In this document: piece after piece, positions 27,203-35,177 of the stretch | Numbering within the stretch: position 1 is the first letter of the stretch | Layout: each line of letters begins with the position of its first letter | NCBI GenBank assembly: GCA_902571005.1 | Contig: CACGAG010000002.1 | Location: forward strand, 1 to 64,000 | DNA: 64,000 nt | Direction of reading: 5' to 3' | From: an uncultured Pelagibacteraceae bacterium | GTDB taxonomy: Bacteria; Pseudomonadota; Alphaproteobacteria; Pelagibacterales; AG-422-B15 | Made by a program: the position numbers and the translations under genes | The notes under the pieces: generated by a model | What the model was told of the DNA's origin: nothing | Database searches by the model: none | What the model saw: the letters and a program-made list of their open reading frames with translations, nothing else

Positions 27203-27613
27203 AACATAATACGCAGTTCCAAGAAACAATAACAACAAAGCAGTTTGAGAAAAAATCCAGATGGCACCTCTTGCTGAAGTATTATTGAAACAGATATGTA
27301 CAATGGAATGGATCACTCTAAATAATAAATATAACCATGCGCAAATTAGCAAAAAATTACTTTCAATTTCAATAAAAACGATGATCCCTATTAGAAAATA
27401 AAAAATAACTGAAAACTCAAATATATTTGAAATATTATTTTTTATAATTTTCAAATGTAGAGGAGCATCTTTATAAGGCTCAACAGGAATTCCACTTTCC
27501 TCCCAGTCCTTGCCTTTACCCATTAAATTAACTGATGCGATTGTATGAATTAATCCAATAACAAAAGTTAATAAAATAAGCCCAAGCGCTGGAACTAAAA
27601 TATTAGTTAACAT
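27191..27613 (-). CDS. MAPEG family membrane protein, copy 2
   Basis: 140 aa from ATG 27613; the ORF-track start at 27676 would run far into the upstream gene. Four helices. The conserved part is NNISNIFEFSVIFYFLIG followed by WLYLLFRVIHSIVHICFN, the MAPEG (glutathione/eicosanoid metabolism) membrane-protein pattern. TGATG joins it to copy 1. Small bacterial MAPEG proteins may have glutathione transferase activity; no substrate is evident. Confidence 0.78.
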   Translation of the reverse strand: MLTNILVPALGLILLTFVIGLIHTIASVNLMGKGKDWEESGIPVEPYKDAPLHLKIIKNNISNIFEFSVIFYFLIGIIVFIEIESNFLLICAWLYLLFRVIHSIVHICFNNTSARGAIWIFSQTALLLLFLGTAYYVLSS

Positions 27614-28050
27614 CAGATCATTAAAGAGCAGGCTCGATAAGCCATCCACGCCAGGATAATCGTAGACGGTAACCAAAATAACGTTCTAACTGGCAAGGCA
27701 ACACCAGGTATGATTTTATTGTAAAATATGTGAACGATTGAGTGTAAAACTCTTAACCAAAAGAACCATGTTGCCAATAACATAAAATACTCATCGACTG
27801 TTCCCGTTACATAAATCATAATGCAAACCGCGTAAAAGAAGATTGGAAATTCGAATAAATTTGTCAAATTTCGCTGACTATTTTGAATTAATTCACTGCC
27901 GTTTTCAAATGTGGGTATTTTAAAATCATCTTCTGTATTCTTCTTATCGATGACAATAGCCTTAAGTCTGAGGACTGTCCCAAAGGCAAAAACAGCCAAA
28001 GAAAGCCATAGCATATTGATGACTGGCTCAAAAATTAATTCGGGTTGCAT
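27613..28050 (-). CDS. MAPEG family membrane protein, copy 1
   Basis: 145 aa from ATG 28050 (MQPELIFEPVINMLWL), chosen because AAGGAG lies 7 bp upstream. The track start at 28113 has no such site. The motif pair RNLTNLFEFPIFFYAVCI and WFFWLRVLHSIVHIFYN matches copy 2 (NLFEFP/NIFEFS, RVLHSIVHI/RVIHSIVHI), so this is a tandem duplication. Four predicted helices. Confidence 0.8.
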   Translation of the reverse strand: MQPELIFEPVINMLWLSLAVFAFGTVLRLKAIVIDKKNTEDDFKIPTFENGSELIQNSQRNLTNLFEFPIFFYAVCIMIYVTGTVDEYFMLLATWFFWLRVLHSIVHIFYNKIIPGVALPVRTLFWLPSTIILAWMAYRACSLMI

Positions 28051-28121
28051 AATAAACTCCTTGATTGAAATAAGAATCCAGTAAATTATATATACTAATA
28101 CAGTTTTAACCATATTTAATG

Positions 28122-28223
28122 AAAGGAGGTGGTCTATGTCTATAGGTAGTATAGAGGAGCTTTGCTCGAGTAGTGAAATTCCATGTGATTGTAGATGTGG
28201 AAACCTCCACTTTTTGAGTGGAG
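28122..28223 (+). promoter_or_regulatory. Mutually exclusive pairing around the mini-ORF ribosome site
   Basis: The Shine-Dalgarno core GGAGGT (28125-28130) is complementary to ACCTCC (28203-28208) inside the ORF. The same CTCCAC bases (28205-28210) also form a perfect 6-bp hairpin with GTGGAG (28218-28223). Only one pairing can form at a time, as in attenuators. A further small hairpin, GAGC-TTT-GCTC, lies in the ORF around 28157-28167. A possible -10 (TATACT, about 28091) lies upstream. Confidence 0.45.
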
Positions 28224-28234
28224 CTCCGTTTTAA
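28136..28234 (+). CDS. Cysteine-rich 32-aa mini-protein or leader peptide
   Basis: Not in the ORF track. ATG at 28136 follows AAAGGAGG with a 6-bp spacer, the best Shine-Dalgarno in the window. The 32 codons start MSIGSIEELCSSSEI, then PCDCRCGN and end SGAPF. Four cysteines (10, 17, 19, 21) plus His25 form a compact C-x6-C-x-C-x-C set suited to metal or redox use. It stands alone on the plus strand between minus-strand genes and is followed 8 bp later by a strong terminator. It may be a free peptide, or the ORF part of a regulatory RNA. I do not recognise a family. Confidence 0.55.
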   Translation: MSIGSIEELCSSSEIPCDCRCGNLHFLSGAPF

Positions 28235-28241
28235 CTACATT

Positions 28242-28269
28242 AAGCCCCCATTAATTTGGGGGCTTTTTT
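28242..28269 (+). terminator. Rho-independent terminator after the cysteine-rich mini-ORF
   Basis: AAGCCCCC and GGGGGCTT form an 8-bp stem with an 8-nt loop, followed by a run of six T. The T-run is on the plus strand only, so this terminates the short plus-strand transcript and not the convergent thioesterase gene. Its presence shows the locus is an independent transcription unit. Confidence 0.88.
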
Positions 28270-28636
28270 AGATCTTTAAATTTGGTTTAAATTTTCTTGT
28301 TTTATTTTTGTCATTGATAGCAACGTAGGAAAACTCCCCAACCGCCACTTCAACTTCCTTTTGGTTCATTTCAGAACGCATCGCAGTAATTTTGAATATC
28401 ATTTTGGACTGCTTTACAGATACAATCGATCCGTAAACATTGATGAATTTACCAACATGCATCGGATTTTTATATTTAACTTTAGACTCAACTAATACGG
28501 CATTTCCTTTTGAAACAAGCTGAGTCATATAAATGCCTCCATGGGCCATTTGCTTTACAATCCAAGCTCCGTGAGCGGTGCCGTAAGGATTGCTATCCGG
28601 TGGTTGACATATATTTCTGATTAAAAGTTTACTCAT
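28268..28636 (-). CDS. Hotdog-fold acyl-CoA thioesterase (YciA/BACH-like)
   Basis: 122 aa. The DSNPYGTAHGAWIVKQMAHGG region (residues 13-33) corresponds to the substrate loop and central helix of acyl-CoA hydrolases of the YciA type. It is followed by the strand pattern VESKVKYKNPMHVGKFINVYG. Cytoplasmic, probably hexameric, releasing CoA from short or medium acyl-CoA. The start overlaps the VanZ-like gene by 8 bp. Confidence 0.78.
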   Translation of the reverse strand: MSKLLIRNICQPPDSNPYGTAHGAWIVKQMAHGGIYMTQLVSKGNAVLVESKVKYKNPMHVGKFINVYGSIVSVKQSKMIFKITAMRSEMNQKEVEVAVGEFSYVAINDKNKTRKFKPNLKI

Positions 28637-28991
28637 TTTTCTTTCTTAAATAACTTATTAGATAAATAGCTGATACACAACCAACTATATTTGCAAAACC
28701 TTCTATTATATCAAAAATACGAAATGGTATAAAAAAATGTATAAACTCAATGAAAACACTTGTGATCAGGGCTAAGCTGATACCAAATACAAAATCATTA
28801 TTTTTATTATTAGCCAATTGTGCCAAGGCGCCAAGTATGAAAAATGAAATAAAGTGTATTCCATAATCAGTAATAAAATTTGCTACTTCTCTTACTGTAG
28901 AGTCAGCGGGCACAGGTCGCACATATGAGTAATAAAGATAAAATAAATAAAAAAAGAAGATTAGTCGAAGAGGATTTGCTAAAATGCTCAT
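28629..28991 (-). CDS. VanZ-like family membrane protein
   Basis: 120 aa, four helices. The pattern DYGIHFISFFILGALAQLA, then VFIEFIHFFIPFRIFDIIEGFANIVG, fits the VanZ-like family (the conserved acidic 'D..D...N..G' end is typical). Function is unknown outside teicoplanin-resistance VanZ. Divergent from the SDR gene across 26 bp. Confidence 0.75.
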   Translation of the reverse strand: MSILANPLRLIFFFYLFYLYYSYVRPVPADSTVREVANFITDYGIHFISFFILGALAQLANNKNNDFVFGISLALITSVFIEFIHFFIPFRIFDIIEGFANIVGCVSAIYLISYLRKKNE

Positions 28992-29017
28992 GAACGTACT
29001 ATAAGTTTATATGTAAA

Positions 29018-29695
29018 ATGAGCAATATATTAATCATAGGAGCCAATCGAGGTCTTGGGCTTGAGTTTGTAAAGCAATACAGCAATACAAACCATAACAT
29101 CATTGCAACCACTCGAAATAAAGATAGCTCAAAAGAGTTGAATGAAATTAACAATATCGACATCGCTGAACTTGACTTAACTTCTGATGCAAGCGTCAAT
29201 AATTTTGTAACAAGTATAGGGTCTCAAAAAATTGATATACTCATTCACAACGCAGGTATTTTTAGTGATGAACAATTAAAAGAAGATCTTGATATAGATG
29301 CCTGGATGAATGAAATGAGAATTAACGCTGTGATACCCATAATTCTCGCACGAAAATTAAAGAACAACTTAAAAATGGGATCTGATAAGAAAGTCGTTTT
29401 TATATCCAGTCAAATGGGAAGCATTGACGACAATTACTCTGGTAGATTTTATTTTTATCGCTCATCAAAATCAGCTCTTAATTCTGCAGCAAGAAGCTTA
29501 TCAATAGATTGGAAAGAAGATGGGATATCTGTCCTTATTTTGCACCCAGGATGGGTAAAAACCGATATGGGTGGCACAAGTGCGAAATTAGAGATACCTG
29601 AGAGCATTACCCGAATGATCAATGTTATAAATGAACTAAATCTTGATAACTCTGGCTCATTTTTAAATTATGAAGGAAAAAAACTCGAATGGTAA
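29018..29695 (+). CDS. Short-chain dehydrogenase/reductase (CsgA/sniffer-like)
   Basis: 225 aa classical SDR. The cofactor motif GANRGLGLEFV is at residues 7-17, the NAG motif is IHNAGIF, the catalytic serine lies in VFISSQMGS, and YRSSK is the YxxxK motif near residue 150. HPGWVKTDMGG follows, as in the carbonyl reductase/sniffer subgroup. It overlaps the PNPOx-like gene by 7 bp, so they share an mRNA. The substrate is unknown. Confidence 0.88.
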   Translation: MSNILIIGANRGLGLEFVKQYSNTNHNIIATTRNKDSSKELNEINNIDIAELDLTSDASVNNFVTSIGSQKIDILIHNAGIFSDEQLKEDLDIDAWMNEMRINAVIPIILARKLKNNLKMGSDKKVVFISSQMGSIDDNYSGRFYFYRSSKSALNSAARSLSIDWKEDGISVLILHPGWVKTDMGGTSAKLEIPESITRMINVINELNLDNSGSFLNYEGKKLEW

Positions 29696-30315
29696 AAGAT
29701 CATACACACGATAAACCTGATTTCTATAATGATCTTGATAAGACTTATGAAAATATTTGGGATCAACTCATAATTGGTAAATCAAAATCAAAATCTGAAT
29801 TACATCAAGGGTATATTTCAACATTCAATGATACATTTCCATCTGTTAGAACAGTAGTCCTCAGGCATGTTGATAAGAAAAATAATACCATAAGTTTTCA
29901 TACGGATATCCGATCCAGTAAAATTGATGAAATAAAAAAAAATAATGCAGTAACCATGCTGTTTTACGATCATGGCAAAAAGATACAAATTAAAGTTTCA
30001 GGAAAAGCTGAAATCAATCATCAAAACAATAAAGCAAAATCAGCCTGGGATAACTCAAGGTCATTTAGCAAGAAATGTTATGTTGTTGAAAAGGCACCTG
30101 GAACCCCCTCAGATGAACCAACTTCAGGGTACTTACCAGAGCATGAAAACGAACTGCCGGACGATGATCTTTTACAAAACGGTTACAACAACTTTACTTT
30201 AGTGGAAATTCAAATTCACTCGATTGAGTGGCTTTATTTGCATCGTCAAGGTCATCGCCGAGCATTGTTTACATCCACAAATGGCAGTTTAAACAAAGAA
30301 TGGCTAACGCCATAA
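29689..30315 (+). CDS. Pyridoxamine 5'-phosphate oxidase-like FMN protein
   Basis: 208 aa. It has the PNPOx split-barrel pattern: PSVRTVVLRHVDKKNNTISFHTD (residues 43-65), RSSKIDEIKKNNAVTMLFYDHGKK, and the C-terminal IHSIEWLYLHRQGHRRALF, which corresponds to the FMN/substrate end of PdxH-like proteins. It may be a genuine PdxH substitute or a relative acting on another substrate. It follows the SDR gene with overlap. Confidence 0.75.
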   Translation: MVKDHTHDKPDFYNDLDKTYENIWDQLIIGKSKSKSELHQGYISTFNDTFPSVRTVVLRHVDKKNNTISFHTDIRSSKIDEIKKNNAVTMLFYDHGKKIQIKVSGKAEINHQNNKAKSAWDNSRSFSKKCYVVEKAPGTPSDEPTSGYLPEHENELPDDDLLQNGYNNFTLVEIQIHSIEWLYLHRQGHRRALFTSTNGSLNKEWLTP

Positions 30316-30351
30316 TAGTGTCTAAATAAAGCAAGAAAAGGTTAAATAGTT

Positions 30352-31188
30352 TTGAAATATTTGTCAGAAAATAGATATAAAGGAGAGATAAAAGGTTTGG
30401 TATTAGACTGGAGTGGAACTACTGCTGACGCATACGTGATTGCTCCAACTATAGTGTTTGTTGAGGTTTTTAAGAAACAAAAGGTTGTAATCTCCATGGA
30501 AGAGGCAAGAGAACCCATGGGTTTACGAAAAGATTTACATATAAAAGCACTCACAGAGAACGCTGAAATAAGAAAGCGCTGGAACATAGTACATGGTAAA
30601 GACCCACAAATGTCTGATGTTGAAAATATGTACGCAGATTTTGTTCCACTGCAGCTTAAATGCTTAAAACAATACTCAAAATTATTACCCGGAACAGCAG
30701 AAGTAATTAAACGGGTTCAAAATAGCGGTATAAAAGTTGGTTGCACAACTGGTTTTGTGCGGTCAATGGTTAATATTTTAGAGGAAGAATCAGCAAAACA
30801 GGGATATGTCCCCGATGCGTCAGTTGCAGGTGATGATGTTAAAAATGGCGTTCGGCCCCTTCCCCACATGTTATATAAAAATTTAGATATAATGAATATA
30901 GAATCCATTCAATCAGTTATAAAAGTTGATGATACTGTTTCAGGAATTGGAGAAGCAATTAATGCTGGTTGTTGGGGTGTTGGTGTAACGCGATATTCGA
31001 ATTATATGAATATAAATTCCTTAGAAGAAGCTGATGAACTGAGTAAAGAAGAAATTGATATGAAACAAGGATTTGCAAAAGATCTGCTTTATAAAGCAGG
31101 TGCGCATTACGTAATAGAAACTATTGCAGATATCGAGACCGTTATTGATGATATTAACAAAAGGCTTTCACGTGGTGAAGGGCCTTAA
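30352..31188 (+). CDS. phnX: Phosphonoacetaldehyde hydrolase (phosphonatase)
   Basis: 278 aa HAD-superfamily enzyme that cleaves the C-P bond of phosphonoacetaldehyde to acetaldehyde and Pi. The nucleophile motif is LVLDWSGTTAD (D at about residue 17). The Schiff-base lysine region is EPMGLRKDLHI, then GCTTGFVRSM, VAGDDVKNGVRP and IKVDDTVSGI. The start is TTG at 30352; no usable ATG exists before the nucleophile motif. The partner transaminase PhnW is not in the window. It marks the left edge of the phosphorus island. Confidence 0.9.
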   Translation: MKYLSENRYKGEIKGLVLDWSGTTADAYVIAPTIVFVEVFKKQKVVISMEEAREPMGLRKDLHIKALTENAEIRKRWNIVHGKDPQMSDVENMYADFVPLQLKCLKQYSKLLPGTAEVIKRVQNSGIKVGCTTGFVRSMVNILEEESAKQGYVPDASVAGDDVKNGVRPLPHMLYKNLDIMNIESIQSVIKVDDTVSGIGEAINAGCWGVGVTRYSNYMNINSLEEADELSKEEIDMKQGFAKDLLYKAGAHYVIETIADIETVIDDINKRLSRGEGP

Positions 31189-31700
31189 AAGTTGATTACA
31201 AATTTTTCTTGTTCCTCTGTTTCAATTGTACCTGGCCGGCAATTCCTTACATGATTTATGCATTGCTTTGAATCTAGTCCTAGTGCCTTTAAAATAAGTG
31301 AAGCAAACATTCCAGATCTACCTAATCCAGCATAACAATGCAGGTAAACATTTTTATTGAGTTCTAACTGAGTAACACAATCTCTGATAATTTGACTATA
31401 TTCATTTTTTTTAATCTGAGCTGGAATACCATAGTTTTTTATGGGCATGCTGTAGGCCCTAACATTCTTCTCCTCTAGATCTTTATGGAACTGATTAATT
31501 TCAAAATTTCTAATTTCATTAAGTTCTATCAATGAAACAACGAGTGATATATTTAAGTCGATGATAATGGTTAAATCTTTTTTATAAGTAAATTTATCAA
31601 ATCTAGAATTACTGATACCTGGACAACTGGATATAACCAAATTACCAAGATTTTTTTTTGCTTTAACAATTTTCGAAAGCTTTATTTTAGTAAAGTTCAA
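31185..31700 (-). CDS. Protein-tyrosine/dual-specificity phosphatase-like protein
   Basis: 171 aa. The P-loop HCYAGLGRSG (residues 121-130) is a perfect HCx5R(S/T) signature of Cys-dependent phosphatases. The N-terminal region lacks a clear WPD motif. It overlaps the upstream HD-oxygenase gene by 4 bp and is convergent with phnX (4-bp overlap), so it belongs to the phosphonate region. It could hydrolyse a small phospho-compound released during phosphonate oxidation rather than a protein. Confidence 0.75.
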   Translation of the reverse strand: MNFTKIKLSKIVKAKKNLGNLVISSCPGISNSRFDKFTYKKDLTIIIDLNISLVVSLIELNEIRNFEINQFHKDLEEKNVRAYSMPIKNYGIPAQIKKNEYSQIIRDCVTQLELNKNVYLHCYAGLGRSGMFASLILKALGLDSKQCINHVRNCRPGTIETEEQEKFVINF

Positions 31701-32296
31701 ATATAGGACTTTTGAATAAAAGGATGAAAGAATGAAATAGTTTCAGTTTTCTTTCCCCTAATTTTTGCATTGTCATCATACTTTCGAAGTCTTACTGCAT
31801 CTTCAAAATATTTATGACTTTCCAGTTTTCGAATAGCATCTTTGTTTAAATATCCGCCTTGAAGTTTAAAACTTCTTTTGGAGCCATCTGAAAGACCGTC
31901 ATAATAATCTGATTGAACGGAACATAGATATCTCTTTGCAATAACGTGCATTTTAATTGGGTAAGTAACTTCTTCAGGGAAATACTTGGATAAAAAAGAT
32001 GCAGCAACGTTTTCATGATACTTGTCATTGTTTAAAAAATCATGGCTATTTACATCTTCGCCAGTCAACATATGCCCTAAATCGTGAAATAATGAAGCAG
32101 TAATAAATTTATCACTTTCATTATTTTCTTTAGCTAAGGTTGCGCACTGAAGAGCATGTTGTAATTGAGTAATCTCTTCGTCATAAAAACTGCATGAACC
32201 TCTTTGATCAATAATTTCACATAAAACATTGGTACGCTCAATAATTGAAGCTGAATTTAATTTATTTTCTAGAGATTGGATTTTATCTAATTGCAT
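31697..32296 (-). CDS. PhnZ-like HD-domain oxygenase (phosphonate-associated)
   Basis: 199 aa. Candidate diiron ligands are His47 (QLQHALQCA), His71-Asp72 with His75 (FHDLGH), His94 (KYHE), His117 (MHVIAK) and Asp174/175 (RKYDDNAK), with LQGG near residue 145. This is the pattern of PhnZ/TmpB-type mixed-valence diiron oxygenases that cleave the C-P bond of 1-hydroxyphosphonates. The usual 2-oxoglutarate dioxygenase partner (PhnY/TmpA) is absent here. It is divergent from phnC across a Pho-box array. Confidence 0.8.
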   Translation of the reverse strand: MQLDKIQSLENKLNSASIIERTNVLCEIIDQRGSCSFYDEEITQLQHALQCATLAKENNESDKFITASLFHDLGHMLTGEDVNSHDFLNNDKYHENVAASFLSKYFPEEVTYPIKMHVIAKRYLCSVQSDYYDGLSDGSKRSFKLQGGYLNKDAIRKLESHKYFEDAVRLRKYDDNAKIRGKKTETISFFHPFIQKSYI

Positions 32297-32341
32297 GATT
32301 TAAATGATTAATTATATTTTTTTTAATGTCAATAATTTGAG

Positions 32342-32391
32342 CTGTAACATTAGTGTAATAAATTGCAAAATATCTGTCATAAAAATGCAAC
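32342..32391 (+). promoter_or_regulatory. Pho-box array upstream of phnC
   Basis: Five 7-bp elements repeat about every 11 bp: CTGTAAC (32342), GTGTAAT (32353), TTGCAAA (32363), CTGTCAT (32374) and ATGCAAC (32385). CTGTCAT matches the PhoB half-site consensus exactly. The array lies 40 bp before the phnC ATG and also sits between phnC and the divergent HD-oxygenase gene. Confidence 0.8.
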
Positions 32392-32430
32392 TTTGATTTA
32401 ATTTTTTTGTATTACTTTTCATTCATACTA

Positions 32431-33234
32431 ATGATCAAAGTAGAGAAATTAAATAAGTATTTTGGTGACAACCGTGCAGTAAACGATGTCACATTTGAAA
32501 TTAATAAACCTGAAATGATTGGTATCATTGGCAGATCTGGTGCTGGAAAGTCAACATTACTGAGAATAATGAATCGTCTAACCGACGCAACTAGTGGATC
32601 TATTTTTATTGAAGGCAGAAATATACTTTCATTAACAAAGAAAGACAAACGAGCATGGCAAAAAGATTGTGCCATGATATTTCAGCAATTCAATCTTGTG
32701 CCCCGTTTAGATGTTTTAACAAATGTAATTCTTGGAAGATCAAATATTCAAGGTACTTTACGATCAAGCTTAAAACTTTTCACTAAAGATGAACGCGTTG
32801 ATGCATTGATGGCTCTGGATAAATTGGGAATGGCTGAAACCGCGCTGCAAAGAGCAGAGACTTTATCTGGTGGACAGCAACAAAGGGTTGCAATTTGTAG
32901 AGCTATGATGCAGCAACCAAAAATGATTTTAGCCGACGAGCCTATTGCATCGCTAGACCCTCTTAATGCCCGACTTGTAATGGAATCACTTAGAAATATT
33001 CATAGAGAAAAGCAGATTACTGTTCTTGCAAATCTTCATACTCTTGATACCGCTAAAAATTATTGTGACAGAGTCATTGGCATGAGACTTGGGGAAATTG
33101 TTTTTGATGATGTACCTTCAAGTTTAAAAGATGATGTTGCTAGAGAAATTTATGGCGCTGAAGCTGAAGAAGCATTTGAACCAACAGTTACTTCAACTTC
33201 ACTTGGTGACGAACAGTTTGCAGAGGCAGGATAA
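32431..33234 (+). CDS. phnC: Phosphonate ABC transporter ATP-binding protein
   Basis: 267 aa from ATG 32431 ([17 protein letters not shown]); the track start at 32407 lies within the promoter region. Walker A is [12 protein letters not shown] (about residue 35), the Q-loop FQQFNLV, the ABC signature LSGGQQQR (about residue 147) and Walker [13 protein letters not shown]. It powers import of phosphonates with PhnD and two PhnE permeases. The C-terminal tail after YGAEAEE is acidic and longer than usual. Confidence 0.93.
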   Translation: MIKVEKLNKYFGDNRAVNDVTFEINKPEMIGIIGRSGAGKSTLLRIMNRLTDATSGSIFIEGRNILSLTKKDKRAWQKDCAMIFQQFNLVPRLDVLTNVILGRSNIQGTLRSSLKLFTKDERVDALMALDKLGMAETALQRAETLSGGQQQRVAICRAMMQQPKMILADEPIASLDPLNARLVMESLRNIHREKQITVLANLHTLDTAKNYCDRVIGMRLGEIVFDDVPSSLKDDVAREIYGAEAEEAFEPTVTSTSLGDEQFAEAG

Positions 33235-33286
33235 TGTTAGCCTTTTCAAAAAAAAACTTAACAACTAACAAGGAGATATACTAAAA

Positions 33287-34246
33287 ATGATTAAAAATTT
33301 AGTAAGGTCTATTATTGCTTGTTCATTCCTTTTTGTGTCTGCAAATGCATACGCATGGGATGTATCTGGCTATAAAGGGCCAACAATGGACTTGAGTAAA
33401 TATCAACCTGAAATGAGACTTGGATTTTTAGGCGATGAATCAGCTCAAGACATTATTAAGAATAATGCATGTCTAAAGGAATATGCGGAAGTTGCATATG
33501 GAGTACCAGCTAAAATTTATACTTTTAAAGATTATGCAGGAACAATGGAGTCAATGCTTGGTGGCAGCTTAGACTATGCTTGGTTTGGCTCATCAGGATA
33601 TGCGGGTATATATCTAGAAGATCCTACCGCTACTGTACCAATTTTAACCAGAATGCAGCCAACAGGAGATATGGGCTATTATTCAGTCATGGTTACAAGA
33701 TCAGACTCGGGTATCAATTCACTTGATGATTTAAAAGGTAAATCTTTTGGATGGGCTGATCCTAATTCAACATCTGGTTATCTAATACCATCAATCGAAT
33801 TAAAAGCTGCAGGAATGGATCCAGACTCATACTTTGGCTCTACACAATTTTCAGGTGGTCATGAAAATAACGTTTTGGCAGTTCTTAATGGTGATATCGA
33901 TGCAGGTGTGACATGGGTATCTGGAGTTGGTGAATGGAGCGAAGGTTACTCTTCTGGAAATCTGAGAAAAATGGTTGATAAAGGACTATTAAATATGGAT
34001 GACATCAAACAGATTTGGTCATCTGCTTTGATACCAAATGGACCGATTGTAATGCCAACTAATATGCCTGTGAGAGCGCATCAGGTCATGGTAGGCATGA
34101 AGCAGTGGATCCATGAAAATGACCCACAATGCAGCGAGAATGTTGCAAATGGAGTTGTTAAAGCTTGGGTGCCAGTCGACCATAGTTTCTATGAAACTAT
34201 TGTAGCTGCTCGTAAAGCTAAAATTGAAGCTAAAAAAGCCGAATAA
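33287..34246 (+). CDS. phnD: Phosphonate ABC transporter substrate-binding protein
   Basis: 319 aa periplasmic protein. The signal peptide is RSIIACSFLFVSANAYAW. The PhnD-type pattern is MRLGFLGDESAQDI, then DYAWFGSSGYAGIY and KGKSFGWADPNSTSGYLIP, a phosphonate-pocket loop rich in Ser/Thr. AAGGAG precedes the ATG by 10 bp. A strong hairpin follows the gene, which would favour higher PhnD than PhnE levels. Second gene of phnCDE1E2. Confidence 0.93.
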   Translation: MIKNLVRSIIACSFLFVSANAYAWDVSGYKGPTMDLSKYQPEMRLGFLGDESAQDIIKNNACLKEYAEVAYGVPAKIYTFKDYAGTMESMLGGSLDYAWFGSSGYAGIYLEDPTATVPILTRMQPTGDMGYYSVMVTRSDSGINSLDDLKGKSFGWADPNSTSGYLIPSIELKAAGMDPDSYFGSTQFSGGHENNVLAVLNGDIDAGVTWVSGVGEWSEGYSSGNLRKMVDKGLLNMDDIKQIWSSALIPNGPIVMPTNMPVRAHQVMVGMKQWIHENDPQCSENVANGVVKAWVPVDHSFYETIVAARKAKIEAKKAE

Positions 34247-34270
34247 ATTTCGGTAGTTGCTTGCTAACTT

Positions 34271-34296
34271 AAGAGGATGGCATGCCCCATCCTCTT
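34271..34296 (+). other. Intercistronic hairpin between phnD and phnE1
   Basis: AAGAGGATGG and CCATCCTCTT form a perfect 10-bp stem with loop CATGCC. There is no T-run beyond AATT, so it is more likely an mRNA-stabilising or partially terminating structure. A matching element follows pstS. Confidence 0.75.
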
Positions 34297-34322
34297 AATT
34301 AGCAGTTTATTTGGAGGAAACA

Positions 34323-35177
34323 GTGCAATCATCATTGCCAGAAAATTTAATTAAAATTGAAAATAATTTAAAATCTCTTACAAGAACAAGATCAATTTAT
34401 TCTTTTCTCTCAATTGCGGCATTGATAGCAGTTATTTATTCGGGTTTAATTGTAGCAGAAACAGGAAATGCGACTAGCATCTGGGTTGGATTACCTAAAT
34501 TTTTCGATTACCCAGTTGATCTATTTGTTGGGTCATGGGAATACGGCTATAGATGGAATTTATTGTTACTTGAATACCTTCCAGATTTAATAAGCACTAT
34601 TAATATGGCTCTATTTTCAACAGCAATGGGTACGTTGCTAGCCTTTTTTTTAAGTATTTTTTCAAGTCGTAATCTAATCAAAAGTAAAACTACTGTATTA
34701 ATATTTCGACGCATCATGGATATATGCAGATCGTTTCCAGAATTAGTTATTGCGCTTGTTTTGTTGTATCTACTGGGAAAGTCAGCACTGCCTGCTGTAA
34801 TTGCCATCATAATTCATACCGCAGGAGCTCTTGGCAAATTGTTTTCAGAAGCTATTGAGAATGTCGACAAAAATCCAATTGAAGGTCTTGAGTCCTGTGG
34901 AGCTTCATGGTTTACCAGAATAAGATTTGGTGTGGTAACTCAGGCACTCCCTCTATTTCTAACTTACACAATTTTAAGATTTGAAATTAATATAAGGGCT
35001 TCAACTATTTTGGGATTTGTTGGCGCTGGAGGTATCGGTGAGCAACTTTACACTAATATACAGTGGAAATATGAAGCTGACACTATTGCAATAATGTTTT
35101 TACTTGTGTCTACGATCATTGCATTGGATTACTTATCAAGTTATTGGCGAAAATCATTAATAGGATTGAAATCATGA
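34323..35177 (+). CDS. phnE: Phosphonate ABC transporter permease PhnE (1)
   Basis: 284 aa if started at GTG 34323, which has GGAGG 5 bp upstream; the track TTG at 34311 would itself overlap that Shine-Dalgarno. Six hydrophobic helices. The EAA-type cytoplasmic loop ENVDKNPIEGLESCGASWFTRIRFG contacts PhnC, and GFVGAGGIGEQLY is typical of PhnE. Its stop overlaps phnE2 (ATGA). Confidence 0.9.
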   Translation: MQSSLPENLIKIENNLKSLTRTRSIYSFLSIAALIAVIYSGLIVAETGNATSIWVGLPKFFDYPVDLFVGSWEYGYRWNLLLLEYLPDLISTINMALFSTAMGTLLAFFLSIFSSRNLIKSKTTVLIFRRIMDICRSFPELVIALVLLYLLGKSALPAVIAIIIHTAGALGKLFSEAIENVDKNPIEGLESCGASWFTRIRFGVVTQALPLFLTYTILRFEINIRASTILGFVGAGGIGEQLYTNIQWKYEADTIAIMFLLVSTIIALDYLSSYWRKSLIGLKS

